The notes beneath the pieces are model-generated. The model searched no databases. It was not told the origin of the DNA and saw only the letters and a list, made by a program, of their open reading frames with translations. A stretch of 6,193 bases of DNA from NCBI GenBank assembly GCA_051657745.1, contig JBOFLG010000077.1, forward strand, positions 1-6,193. Reading direction: 5' to 3'. The translations under genes were made by a program, and so were the position numbers. Below are positions 1-4,961 of this stretch, in pieces (the stretch's first letter is position 1; the number at the start of each line of letters is the position of its first letter). The DNA is from JBOFLG01 sp051657745 (GTDB taxonomy: Bacteria > Actinomycetota > Actinomycetes > Actinomycetales > Dermatophilaceae).

Positions 1-2
1 TC

Positions 3-362
3 GAGATCCATCTCGACTTCGAGAGCGCCGAGAGCCAGATTGCCCAGCGGCTGAACTACCGCTTCGACGCGGTCGCGGCGGTGCGGGTTCACGCCATCGC
101 CACCCCGCGGCAGACTTTTGAAATGACACTCGTCAACGGGGCGCCGATTTCGGTCCCGGTCGGCACGTCCGACAGCGAGGAAGGTGATGCGGACGAGCAC
201 CGGGTCACCACGCTGTCGCTCGACGCGTCCGGTTTCAACCACACGCTGCAGATCCTTGAAGGCATCGCTGCCGAAGGAAAGGCATGGGTCGTGCATCGAC
301 GCCGCCGCGCGGATGAGCGACTGGCGGACCTCGCGGCCACGTTCCGAGGGCTACTCGGCTAG
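3..362 (+). CDS. C-terminal part of an unrecognised protein (5' end outside window)
   Basis: This reading frame is open from the first bases of the window to a TAG at 360-362, giving 119 codons. The first GTG at 81 is unlikely to be the true start, because coding-like sequence (EIHLDFESAESQIAQRLNYR) continues upstream to the window edge with no ribosome binding site before the GTG. The visible part alternates hydrophobic and polar residues as in a beta-rich domain (AAVRVHAIA, FEMTLVNGAPISVPV). An acidic loop follows (DSEEGDADE), then VTTLSLDASGF, a likely helix (TLQILEGIAAEG) and a basic C-terminal helix (RRRRADERLADLAATFRGLL). I see no signal peptide, membrane segment or catalytic motif. I do not recognise the family and assign no function. 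A small hairpin follows the stop, so it probably ends its transcript and is separate from the DUF3151 gene downstream. Confidence 0.75.
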   Translation, partial: EIHLDFESAESQIAQRLNYRFDAVAAVRVHAIATPRQTFEMTLVNGAPISVPVGTSDSEEGDADEHRVTTLSLDASGFNHTLQILEGIAAEGKAWVVHRRRRADERLADLAATFRGLLG

Positions 363-390
363 CACGAGGCGCCGGCGCGCGGGATCGTGC
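362..390 (+). terminator. possible hairpin terminator after the first partial gene
   Basis: A perfect 6-bp inverted repeat, GCACGA (362-367) and TCGTGC (385-390), begins on the last base of the TAG stop. The 17-nt loop is itself GC-rich and contains the palindrome GCGCCGGCGC (370-379). There is no T tract after it, which is usual for actinobacterial terminators but leaves the call weak. Confidence 0.35.
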
Positions 391-475
391 CCGGGTGCGT
401 GTCGAGCGACCGTGGCGCAGACGGGGTATGCGGATCTGCTGAGCCGGAGCCGCAGGAGTCTCGAAGTGCCACCGA

Positions 476-488
476 CCCTCGCCGAGGG
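476..488 (+). other. small GC hairpin upstream of the DUF3151 gene
   Basis: CCCTC (476-480) and GAGGG (484-488) form a 5-bp stem around a GCC triloop, 57 bases before the ATG at 546. It could be part of a terminator or a regulatory site. It is short enough in this GC-rich DNA to be chance. The rest of the 183-bp gap (363-545) shows only the hairpin at 362-390 and the possible -10 at 534-539. Confidence 0.25.
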
Positions 489-533
489 GTGGCCCGAGGC
501 AGGCTGCCGGACGGAGCCGGTTCGAGGCCGCAC

Positions 534-539
534 TACGGT
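534..539 (+). promoter_or_regulatory. possible -10 element (TACGGT) giving a leaderless mRNA
   Basis: TACGGT fits the actinobacterial TAnnnT -10 pattern. Six bases separate it from the A of the ATG at 546, which would place transcription start at or next to the start codon. No good -35 hexamer is visible, which is common for this promoter class. Confidence 0.4.
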
Positions 540-545
540 GACGCC

Positions 546-953
546 ATGAGCACCAACGACCTGCTCGGCATCCCGCCGACCCATCTGCCCACCGATCCGG
601 CCGCCGCGGCGCTCGCCGACGGCGCCGCGCCCGACGTGGTGGCGGCGCGGGACCCGGCATCCATGCTCGCCTGGGCAGCGCTCGCCGAGGCTGCGCTCGC
701 CGACGATCGGATCGTCGAGGCCTATGCCTACGCCCGCACCGGCTACCACCGCGGCCTCGACGCGTTGCGTCGCAGCGGATGGCGCGGGCAGGGGCCGGTG
801 CCGTGGGAGCACGAACCGAACCGTGGCTTTTTGCGCTCGCTCGCCGCCTTGGCACGGGCGGCCGGCGCGGTCGGCGAAGAGGACGAGCGGCACCGGTGCA
901 TCGAGTTTCTCCGGGCGTCGAGCGCGTCAGGGGCTCGCGAACTGGGCCTGTAA
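546..953 (+). CDS. DUF3151 family protein
   Basis: The product is 135 aa, close to the usual size of DUF3151 proteins, which are conserved in actinobacteria (M. tuberculosis Rv0360c is a member, from memory). No biochemical function is established. The family core is easy to see: a short N-terminal segment with LLGIPPTHLP (about residues 5-14), then ARDPASMLAWAALAEAAL (about 34-51), AYAYARTGYHRGLDALRR (about 59-76) and a PVPWEHEPNRGFLRSLAALA stretch (about 84-103). The rest is helical, ending in a GARELGL tail. No signal peptide or membrane segment is present, so it is probably cytosolic. The ATG at 546 is chosen because family similarity begins there. The frame stays open back to 387, but that part is low-complexity and unlike the family. 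There is no proper Shine-Dalgarno site: GGTGA at 537-541 is only four bases from the ATG. Together with TACGGT at 534-539 this suggests leaderless translation. Tandem hairpins follow the stop, so the gene is probably monocistronic. Confidence 0.93.
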   Translation: MSTNDLLGIPPTHLPTDPAAAALADGAAPDVVAARDPASMLAWAALAEAALADDRIVEAYAYARTGYHRGLDALRRSGWRGQGPVPWEHEPNRGFLRSLAALARAAGAVGEEDERHRCIEFLRASSASGARELGL

Positions 954-961
954 CCGCTCAT

Positions 962-1005
962 CCCTGGACGCCGGTCGCGACGGGCGAGGTGGCCGGCATC
1001 CAGGG
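962..1005 (+). terminator. first of two tandem terminator-like hairpins
   Basis: An imperfect inverted repeat starts 9 bases after the DUF3151 stop. The arms 962-974 (ccctggacgccgg) and 993-1005 (ccggcatccaggg) pair at 12 of 13 positions, with a single C-A mismatch (969/998). The loop is 18 nt. No T tract follows. Position and stability suggest a U-less terminator or an mRNA 3'-end stabiliser. Confidence 0.6.
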
Positions 1006-1017
1006 TCTGCCGACGAC

Positions 1018-1050
1018 GGAGGGCCCGGACGGCAGGCACCCGGGCCCTCC
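1018..1050 (+). terminator. second tandem terminator-like hairpin
   Basis: A perfect 11-bp GC-rich inverted repeat, GGAGGGCCCGG (1018-1028) and CCGGGCCCTCC (1040-1050), surrounds an 11-nt loop. It lies 12 bases after the first hairpin and 64 bases after the DUF3151 stop. No T run follows. A perfect stem of this strength between two same-strand genes is the best terminator candidate in the window. Confidence 0.7.
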
Positions 1051-1181
1051 TGCGCACAGCGGGCGTAGTCGACGGTGTGAGTCGCTCCCCTCTCGCCAAG
1101 AAGCGACGCACTGAGGCCGACCGCGTGCCAATCCGTGCGCCTCCATGGTCTCCTGTGCGCGGCCCTCCCGTGCGACAATCA

Positions 1182-1196
1182 GGTGCCAGTGGCACC
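1182..1196. promoter_or_regulatory. perfect 15-bp palindrome, possible operator of the HTH regulator
   Basis: GGTGCCA (1182-1188) and TGGCACC (1190-1196) are exact inverted repeats separated by one G. The site lies 34 bases before the GTG start of the regulator and just after a weak -10-like GACAAT (1174-1179). That is a typical position for an operator bound by a dimeric repressor, possibly the regulator itself. As RNA it could instead form a 6-bp stem with an AGT triloop in the leader. I do not recognise it as the site of a known regulator. Apart from this site and the tandem hairpins, I see nothing gene-like in the 277-bp gap 954-1230. Confidence 0.5.
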
Positions 1197-1213
1197 AAGC
1201 GGCCACCCGACGC

Positions 1214-1219
1214 AGGAGG
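1214..1219 (+). promoter_or_regulatory. ribosome binding site that fixes the regulator start
   Basis: AGGAGG is a full Shine-Dalgarno core. It is 11 bases from the GTG at 1231, slightly longer than usual, but it is the only strong site near and supports that start over the earlier in-frame codons. Confidence 0.6.
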
Positions 1220-1230
1220 GAGTCAGGCCC

Positions 1231-2064
1231 GTGAGCGAGCCTGCGGTGTTCGACGGCGGGGCACTCCTCGCGCTCGAGGAGCAACTGCGCCGCGAGGAGG
1301 CCCGGATCGACGACCGGCGTCGTGAACTCGGTGCCATCAAGGAGGTGCTCGCCCGACTCACCAGCGCCTCGCTCGGCGCGGTCGAGCCGATCAGTGAGCC
1401 GCTCGCCGAGTCGATGACCCCCTCGGTGGTGTCCCAACTGCTCGCTGAGAGTACCGGTTTCGTGCGCAGTCTGGTGCTCACCATCGACCGGGGCCCGGCG
1501 TTCGAGGAAGGCACGGTGCGGGCCAACCGGGATCGGATCCGCCGCGGCGAACCGCAGCGGGCCATCTACCCCGCAAGCGCGTTGTCGAGCCCGATCGCCA
1601 CCAACTGGATGACGACCTGGGCCGGGATCGGTGAAGATCAGCGCCTGGTGCCACACACCGAGACCGAGTTCGCCGTGTTCGGCGATACCGCGGTGGTCGC
1701 GTACGCCGGCTGGGACGACCCGGCTGGCGGGTACGCCGTCATCCGCGACCGGCTCGTGATCCGGCTCTACACCGCCTATTTCGATATCGCCTGGAAACAC
1801 GCGATCCCCGCGCCCACCGTGTTCGGCAGGACCAGCGGTGACCCCCGGCTGGTGGAACTGCTCGAACTGGGGATGAAGGACGAGGCCATCGCCCGTCATC
1901 TCGGGGTCAGCCTTCGCACCGTGCGTCGACGCGTGGCCACGTTGATGGCGGTCAACGGCGTCGATACCCGCTTCCAGCTAGGGTCCGCTCTCGCCCGGCG
2001 CCGGCCGACCCCGGCCGGTGAGCGACAGGGCGCCGCCGCGGATCGCCGTTCCGCGCCTCGGTAG
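1231..2064 (+). CDS. LuxR-type HTH regulator with coiled coil and TrmB/PLD-like domain
   Basis: This is a predicted cytosolic DNA-binding regulator of 277 aa. Three parts are visible. Residues 8-45 form a charged amphipathic helix, probably a coiled coil (LEEQLRREEARIDDRRRELG). Residues about 70-195 form a mixed alpha/beta domain (VRSLVLTID, RAIYPASAL, ETEFAVFGDTAVVAYAGWDD, VIRDRLVIRLYTAYFDIAW), resembling the TrmB/PLD-like ligand-binding region found before LuxR HTH domains in many actinobacterial regulators. Residues 204-257 are the LuxR-type HTH (LLELGMKDEAIARHLGVSLR, then TVRRRVATLMAVNGVDTRFQ). A 20-residue Arg/Pro/Ala-rich tail (258-277) follows, beyond the normal end of this domain. There is no phosphoacceptor receiver domain, so control by a bound ligand or partner is more likely than phosphorylation. 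The GTG at 1231 is chosen from AGGAGG at 1214-1219; the frame stays open to 1135, but that stretch spans the palindrome and is not family-like. purA starts 33 bases downstream on the same strand. Ligand and targets are unknown. Confidence 0.88.
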   Translation: MSEPAVFDGGALLALEEQLRREEARIDDRRRELGAIKEVLARLTSASLGAVEPISEPLAESMTPSVVSQLLAESTGFVRSLVLTIDRGPAFEEGTVRANRDRIRRGEPQRAIYPASALSSPIATNWMTTWAGIGEDQRLVPHTETEFAVFGDTAVVAYAGWDDPAGGYAVIRDRLVIRLYTAYFDIAWKHAIPAPTVFGRTSGDPRLVELLELGMKDEAIARHLGVSLRTVRRRVATLMAVNGVDTRFQLGSALARRRPTPAGERQGAAADRRSAPR

Positions 2065-2067
2065 GGT
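2062..2067 (+). promoter_or_regulatory. possible -10 element (TAGGGT) for purA
   Basis: TAGGGT matches TAnnnT and overlaps the TAG stop of the regulator. A transcript starting near 2074 would have a leader of about 24 nt carrying the purA ribosome binding site. No clear -35 is seen, so purA may equally be read through from the regulator. Confidence 0.35.
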
Positions 2068-2084
2068 GGGCGGCCGACAAACAC

Positions 2085-2090
2085 GGAGGG
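2085..2090 (+). promoter_or_regulatory. purA ribosome binding site
   Basis: GGAGGG lies 7 bases before the ATG at 2098, an ideal spacing. It confirms the purA start, which also matches the conserved N-terminus of the enzyme. Confidence 0.8.
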
Positions 2091-2097
2091 AGCACGG

Positions 2098-3399
2098 ATG
2101 CCGGCGATTGTGCTGGTCGGTGCCCAATGGGGCGACGAGGGCAAGGGCAAGGCGACCGACCTGATGGGCGGCGATGTCGACTACGTCGTGAAGTTCAACG
2201 GCGGCAACAACGCCGGGCACACCGTGGTCATCGAGGGGAACGACGGGGCCCGTGAGACGTACGCGCTGCATCTGCTGCCGTCCGGCATCCTCACCCCCAC
2301 GGTCACTCCGGTCATCGGCAACGGCGTGGTCGTCGACCTCGAGGTGCTGTTCCAGGAGATCGACGGGCTCGAGGCGCGGGGAGTCGACACCTCTCGGCTG
2401 GTGGTCTCGGCCAGTGCGCACGTCATCCCCTCGTACAACCGCACCCTCGACAAGGTCACCGAGCGCTTCCTCGGGAAGCGGAAGATCGGCACCACGGGGC
2501 GCGGCATCGGGCCCACCTATGCCGACAAGATGAACCGGGTCGGCATCCGCGTGCAGGATCTCTTCGACGAGGGCATCCTGCGGCAGAAGGTCGACGCCGC
2601 GCTGGCGTTCAAGAACCAGGTGCTGGCGAAGATCTACAACACCCGGGCCGCGGAGGTCGACGCCGTCGTCGAGGAACTGCTCGGGTACGTGCCGCGGTTG
2701 CGGCCACTGGTCGCCGATACCTCACTGCTGCTCGAGCAGGCCCTGGATGCGGGCTCGAACGTGTTGCTCGAGGCGGGTCAGGCCACCCTGCTCGACGTCG
2801 ACCACGGCACCTACCCGTTCGTCACGTCGTCGTCGGCAACGGCCGGTGGGGCGTGCACCGGGTCGGGCATCCCGCCGACCCGGGTCTCGCGAGTGATCGC
2901 GGTGCTCAAGGCGTACACGACCCGAGTGGGCGAAGGCCCGTTCCCCACCGAACTGCACGACGACGACGGCGAAACGCTGCGCAAGACCGGCGCCGAGTAC
3001 GGCACCACCACCGGTCGCCCGCGGCGGTGCGGGTGGATGGACACCGTCATCGGCCGCTACGCCACCCGGATCAACGGAGTCACCGACTTCGTGGTCACCA
3101 AACTGGACGTGCTGACCGGCTTTGCCGCGGTGCCGGTCTGTGTCGCCTACGAGGTCGACGGGGTGCGGCACGACGAGATGCCGATGTCGCAGAGCGACTT
3201 TCACCACGCCCGGCCGGTGTACGAGATGCTGGAGGGCTGGTGGGAGGACATCTCCGGCTGCCGCACCTTCGAGGAGCTGCCAGCCGCGGCCCAGGCCTAC
3301 GTGCTGCGGGTCGAGGAGTTGGTGGGCGCGCGGGTGTCGGCGGTCGGGGTCGGCCCCGGTCGCCACGAGATCATTGCGCGCCACCCGTTGCTCGAGTGA
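2098..3399 (+). CDS. purA: adenylosuccinate synthetase
   Basis: This cytosolic enzyme catalyses IMP + L-aspartate + GTP to adenylosuccinate + GDP + phosphate, the first committed step from IMP to AMP. The 433-aa length is normal for bacterial PurA. The N-terminal GTP-binding loop GAQWGDEGKGK (residues 8-18) holds catalytic Asp13. NGGNNAGHTV (34-43) holds catalytic His41. GTTGRGIGPTY (131-141) is the IMP-binding signature. GTTTGRPRRCGWMD (302-315) is the conserved region next to the aspartate-binding loop. TKLD (334-337) is the guanine-recognition motif, here with Thr in place of the common Asn. All key residues are present and I see no frameshift. A GGAGGG site 7 bases upstream confirms the ATG. 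The gene follows the HTH regulator by 33 bases. Its 3' end converges on cobL across 51 bases, in which I find only weak stems (GGTG/CACC at 3422-3434 and TGACA/TGTCA at 3428-3453) and no firm terminator. Confidence 0.98.
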   Translation: MPAIVLVGAQWGDEGKGKATDLMGGDVDYVVKFNGGNNAGHTVVIEGNDGARETYALHLLPSGILTPTVTPVIGNGVVVDLEVLFQEIDGLEARGVDTSRLVVSASAHVIPSYNRTLDKVTERFLGKRKIGTTGRGIGPTYADKMNRVGIRVQDLFDEGILRQKVDAALAFKNQVLAKIYNTRAAEVDAVVEELLGYVPRLRPLVADTSLLLEQALDAGSNVLLEAGQATLLDVDHGTYPFVTSSSATAGGACTGSGIPPTRVSRVIAVLKAYTTRVGEGPFPTELHDDDGETLRKTGAEYGTTTGRPRRCGWMDTVIGRYATRINGVTDFVVTKLDVLTGFAAVPVCVAYEVDGVRHDEMPMSQSDFHHARPVYEMLEGWWEDISGCRTFEELPAAAQAYVLRVEELVGARVSAVGVGPGRHEIIARHPLLE

Positions 3400-3450
3400 C
3401 CACGCCACCCCGGACGTTCCCGGTGCGTGACACCAGGTTCCCGCCGGATG

Positions 3451-4653
3451 TCAGGTGCCGACAGTCAGGGCCCACTGGGTCACCGTGCGCGCCGGTGACC
3501 ACCCGGTGAACCCGCCGATCGGTGCCGCGGTCTCCACCGAGATCCGGGTGAGCTCGCCGCCGTGCTCGCGATACGCCCGCGCGACCACGGCTTCGGTCTC
3601 CAGAGTGACGGCGTGGATGACGAGCCGCCCCCCGTCATCCAGCGCCGCGAGGCACGCCTCGAGCACGCCCGGCACTGACGCGCCGCCGCCGACGAACACG
3701 GCATCCGGGGTCGGCAGCCCGGCCAGTGCGTCGGGCGCCGCACCGTGCACGACGGCCAGGCCCGGCACCCCGAGCCGGCCGGCGTTGCGCGAGACCCGGC
3801 CAGCCCGCGCGGCGTCGGCCTCGACCGCGACCGCGGCGCAGGACGGGTGTGAGCGCATCCACTCGATGCCGACCGACCCCGCGCCAGCGCCGACATCCCA
3901 GAGCCGCTGCCCCGGCGCTGGGAGCAGCCGGGCCAGGGCGCAGGCACGCACGTCCCGTTTGGTCAGCTGGCCGTCGTGCTCGAAGGCGTCATCGGGCAGC
4001 CCGGCGACCCAGCCCGCCCGCAGCGGCCCGGCCACCTCAATGCCGATGATGGTGAGCCGGGGTGAGGTGGCCGACCAGCTGGCGGCAGGGCCGTCGGTGC
4101 GGGACGCGGCATCCGTACCCAGGTTGCCGAGAACGTGCAGGACGCTGGCTCCGTAGCCGGCCGCGGTGAGCACCTCGGCGACCCGCCGGGGGGTGTGTTC
4201 GTCGGCGGAGAGCACCAGCACCCGGCGGCCGGGCGCCAACTCGCGCCGCACCAGGTCCGGATCCCGGCCGACCAGGCTCACCACCGCGCACGACTCGGCC
4301 GCCCACCGCAGCTCAGCGCACGCCAGCGCCACCGACGACACCGCGGGGTGCACCGCCACCCGCTCGGCCCCGAGCAGGTCGATCAGGGTGCTGCCGATGC
4401 CCGAGACCAGAGGGTCCCCGGAGGCCAGCGCCACCACCGGTGTGCCGCCCAGCTCAGCGAGCAGCCCGGGCAGACCGACCCGCAGTGGTGACGGCCACGG
4501 CATCCGGCGCTGGGTCGGGGACGCGGCCGGCAGCATGGCCAGATGCCGCGCCCCGCCGAGCACGACCGGGGCCTGCTCGACGACGGCTTTGAGCCGAGCG
4601 GGCAGGCCCGCCCAGCCGTCAGCGCCGACGCCGACCACCGTGACCGCCGGCAC
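3451..4653 (-). CDS. cobL: precorrin-6Y C5,15-methyltransferase (CbiE-CbiT fusion)
   Basis: CobL uses two S-adenosylmethionines to methylate precorrin-6B at C5 and C15 and to decarboxylate the C12 acetate, giving precorrin-8X in the aerobic cobalamin pathway. Starting from the GTG at 4653 the product is 400 aa. The N-terminal CbiE half (about 1-200) begins with VTVVGVGADGW and carries the tetrapyrrole-methylase motif ASGDPLVSGIG with GDP at 79-81. The C-terminal CbiT half (about 205-400) contains LTKRDVRA, the SAM-binding loop DVGAGAGSVGIEW (253-265), the acidic ribose-binding Glu278 in VEAD, and PDAVFVGGG. The family core starts immediately after the GTG, which is why I prefer it. An ATG at 4707 (418 aa) and one at 4788 (445 aa) are also in frame, but none of the three has a Shine-Dalgarno site. 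The ATG at 4788 would run antisense through the start of the riboswitch. The stop TGA is 3453-3451. The gene is divergent from the riboswitch-controlled chelatase and convergent with purA. Confidence 0.93.
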   Translation of the reverse strand: MPAVTVVGVGADGWAGLPARLKAVVEQAPVVLGGARHLAMLPAASPTQRRMPWPSPLRVGLPGLLAELGGTPVVALASGDPLVSGIGSTLIDLLGAERVAVHPAVSSVALACAELRWAAESCAVVSLVGRDPDLVRRELAPGRRVLVLSADEHTPRRVAEVLTAAGYGASVLHVLGNLGTDAASRTDGPAASWSATSPRLTIIGIEVAGPLRAGWVAGLPDDAFEHDGQLTKRDVRACALARLLPAPGQRLWDVGAGAGSVGIEWMRSHPSCAAVAVEADAARAGRVSRNAGRLGVPGLAVVHGAAPDALAGLPTPDAVFVGGGASVPGVLEACLAALDDGGRLVIHAVTLETEAVVARAYREHGGELTRISVETAAPIGGFTGWSPARTVTQWALTVGT

Positions 4654-4654
4654 C

Positions 4655-4722
4655 GGATGGGGATGACGGTCGGTGAACGCGGGGTGTGCGGGAGGCTCGG
4701 CAGGCATGGGATGGGGATGACG
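4655..4722. repeat. 14-bp direct repeat at the 5' end of cobL
   Basis: GGATGGGGATGACG occurs at 4655-4668 and again at 4709-4722, exactly 54 bases apart. On the minus strand each copy encodes RHPHP, and each is followed at once by a possible cobL start codon (GTG at 4653, ATG at 4707). The 54-base spacing keeps the copies in frame. A local duplication probably created a second candidate start. Confidence 0.7.
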
Positions 4723-4746
4723 CTCAGCCGACACGGGACGGCACGC

Positions 4747-4752
4747 TATCGT
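4747..4752 (+). promoter_or_regulatory. possible -10 element (TATCGT) for the riboswitch transcript
   Basis: TATCGT fits TAnnnT and ends next to the first base of the riboswitch P1 helix (4753). A start 6-8 bases downstream would fall inside P1 and cut off part of that strand, so either transcription starts earlier or the aptamer uses a shortened P1. No clear -35 is present. The call is tentative. Confidence 0.25.
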
Positions 4753-4917
4753 GGCCGGTGTCGCGAGGTGCCCCGTCGACCCCGTCATCGGCCACCGGTG
4801 GCGACGGCCGGCTGGGGAGAATCAGGGAAGCCCGGTGAGAGTCCGGCACAGGCCCGCTGCGGTGAACCGGGCCCATCTGGCGCACAGGATGGGACCCGGC
4901 AAGTCCGAAGACCGGCC
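4753..4917 (+). promoter_or_regulatory. cobalamin (B12) riboswitch aptamer
   Basis: This is a cis-acting RNA that binds a cobalamin and lowers expression of the downstream gene when B12 is plentiful. P1 is a perfect 7-bp helix, GGCCGGT (4753-4759) with ACCGGCC (4911-4917). GAGGTGCC (4765-4772) is the usual 5' core element. CCGTCG (4773-4778) can pair with CGACGG (4802-4807) in the variable arm, which also holds the palindrome GCCACCGGTGGC (4791-4802). The most diagnostic block is GGGAAGCCCGGTGAGAGTCC (4825-4844) followed by GGCACAGGCCCGCTGCGGTG, with CCGG (4832-4835) and CCGG (4843-4846) forming a short stem around TGAGAGT. A long arm follows, CCGGGCCCATC (4867-4877) with GATGGGACCCGG (4888-4899, one bulged A), and then AAGTCCGAAGACC (4901-4913). 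It sits 44 bases before the chelatase ATG. It matches the family by motif and fold; I could not run a covariance model. Confidence 0.93.
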
Positions 4918-4961
4918 CCGCGTCCGACGACGTTCATTGCCGACGAGAGCGGGAGCCTCCC
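4917..4961 (+). promoter_or_regulatory. expression platform and ribosome binding site of the chelatase gene
   Basis: GGGAG (4951-4955), 6 bases before the ATG at 4962, is the probable Shine-Dalgarno site. CCCGC (4917-4921), which directly adjoins and shares one base with the 3' strand of P1, can pair with GCGGG (4949-4953). GGGA (4951-4954) can also pair with TCCC (4958-4961). Either pairing would hide the site. There is no terminator-like hairpin with a T tract, so control at translation initiation is the better guess. The mechanism is inferred. Confidence 0.5.

Noticed and set aside
387..545. N-terminal extension of the DUF3151 gene from an ATG at 387
   Set aside because: The extra 53 residues are not like the family, and the family N-terminus fits the ATG at 546.
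235..855. A 206-codon minus-strand frame over the DUF3151 region
   Set aside because: The translation is Arg/Pro/Ala-rich low-complexity sequence typical of a shadow frame and it overlaps the recognised DUF3151 protein.
958..1899. A 313-codon open frame on the minus strand across the regulator gene
   Set aside because: It is antisense to a well-supported HTH protein, shows no family-like sequence and arises from the high GC content, which removes stop codons.
2722..3408. A 228-codon minus-strand frame opposite the purA 3' half
   Set aside because: It is antisense to the conserved purA motifs, and its His/Pro/Arg/Gly-rich translation shows no domain.
3400..3453. Possible bidirectional terminator between the convergent purA and cobL genes
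   Set aside because: Only 4-5 bp stems are present (GGTG/CACC and TGACA/TGTCA) with no T tract, so the support is too weak to list as a feature.
4791..4802. Palindrome GCCACCGGTGGC considered as a protein operator between cobL and the chelatase
   Set aside because: It lies inside the variable arm of the riboswitch, where self-complementary sequence is expected from RNA folding.
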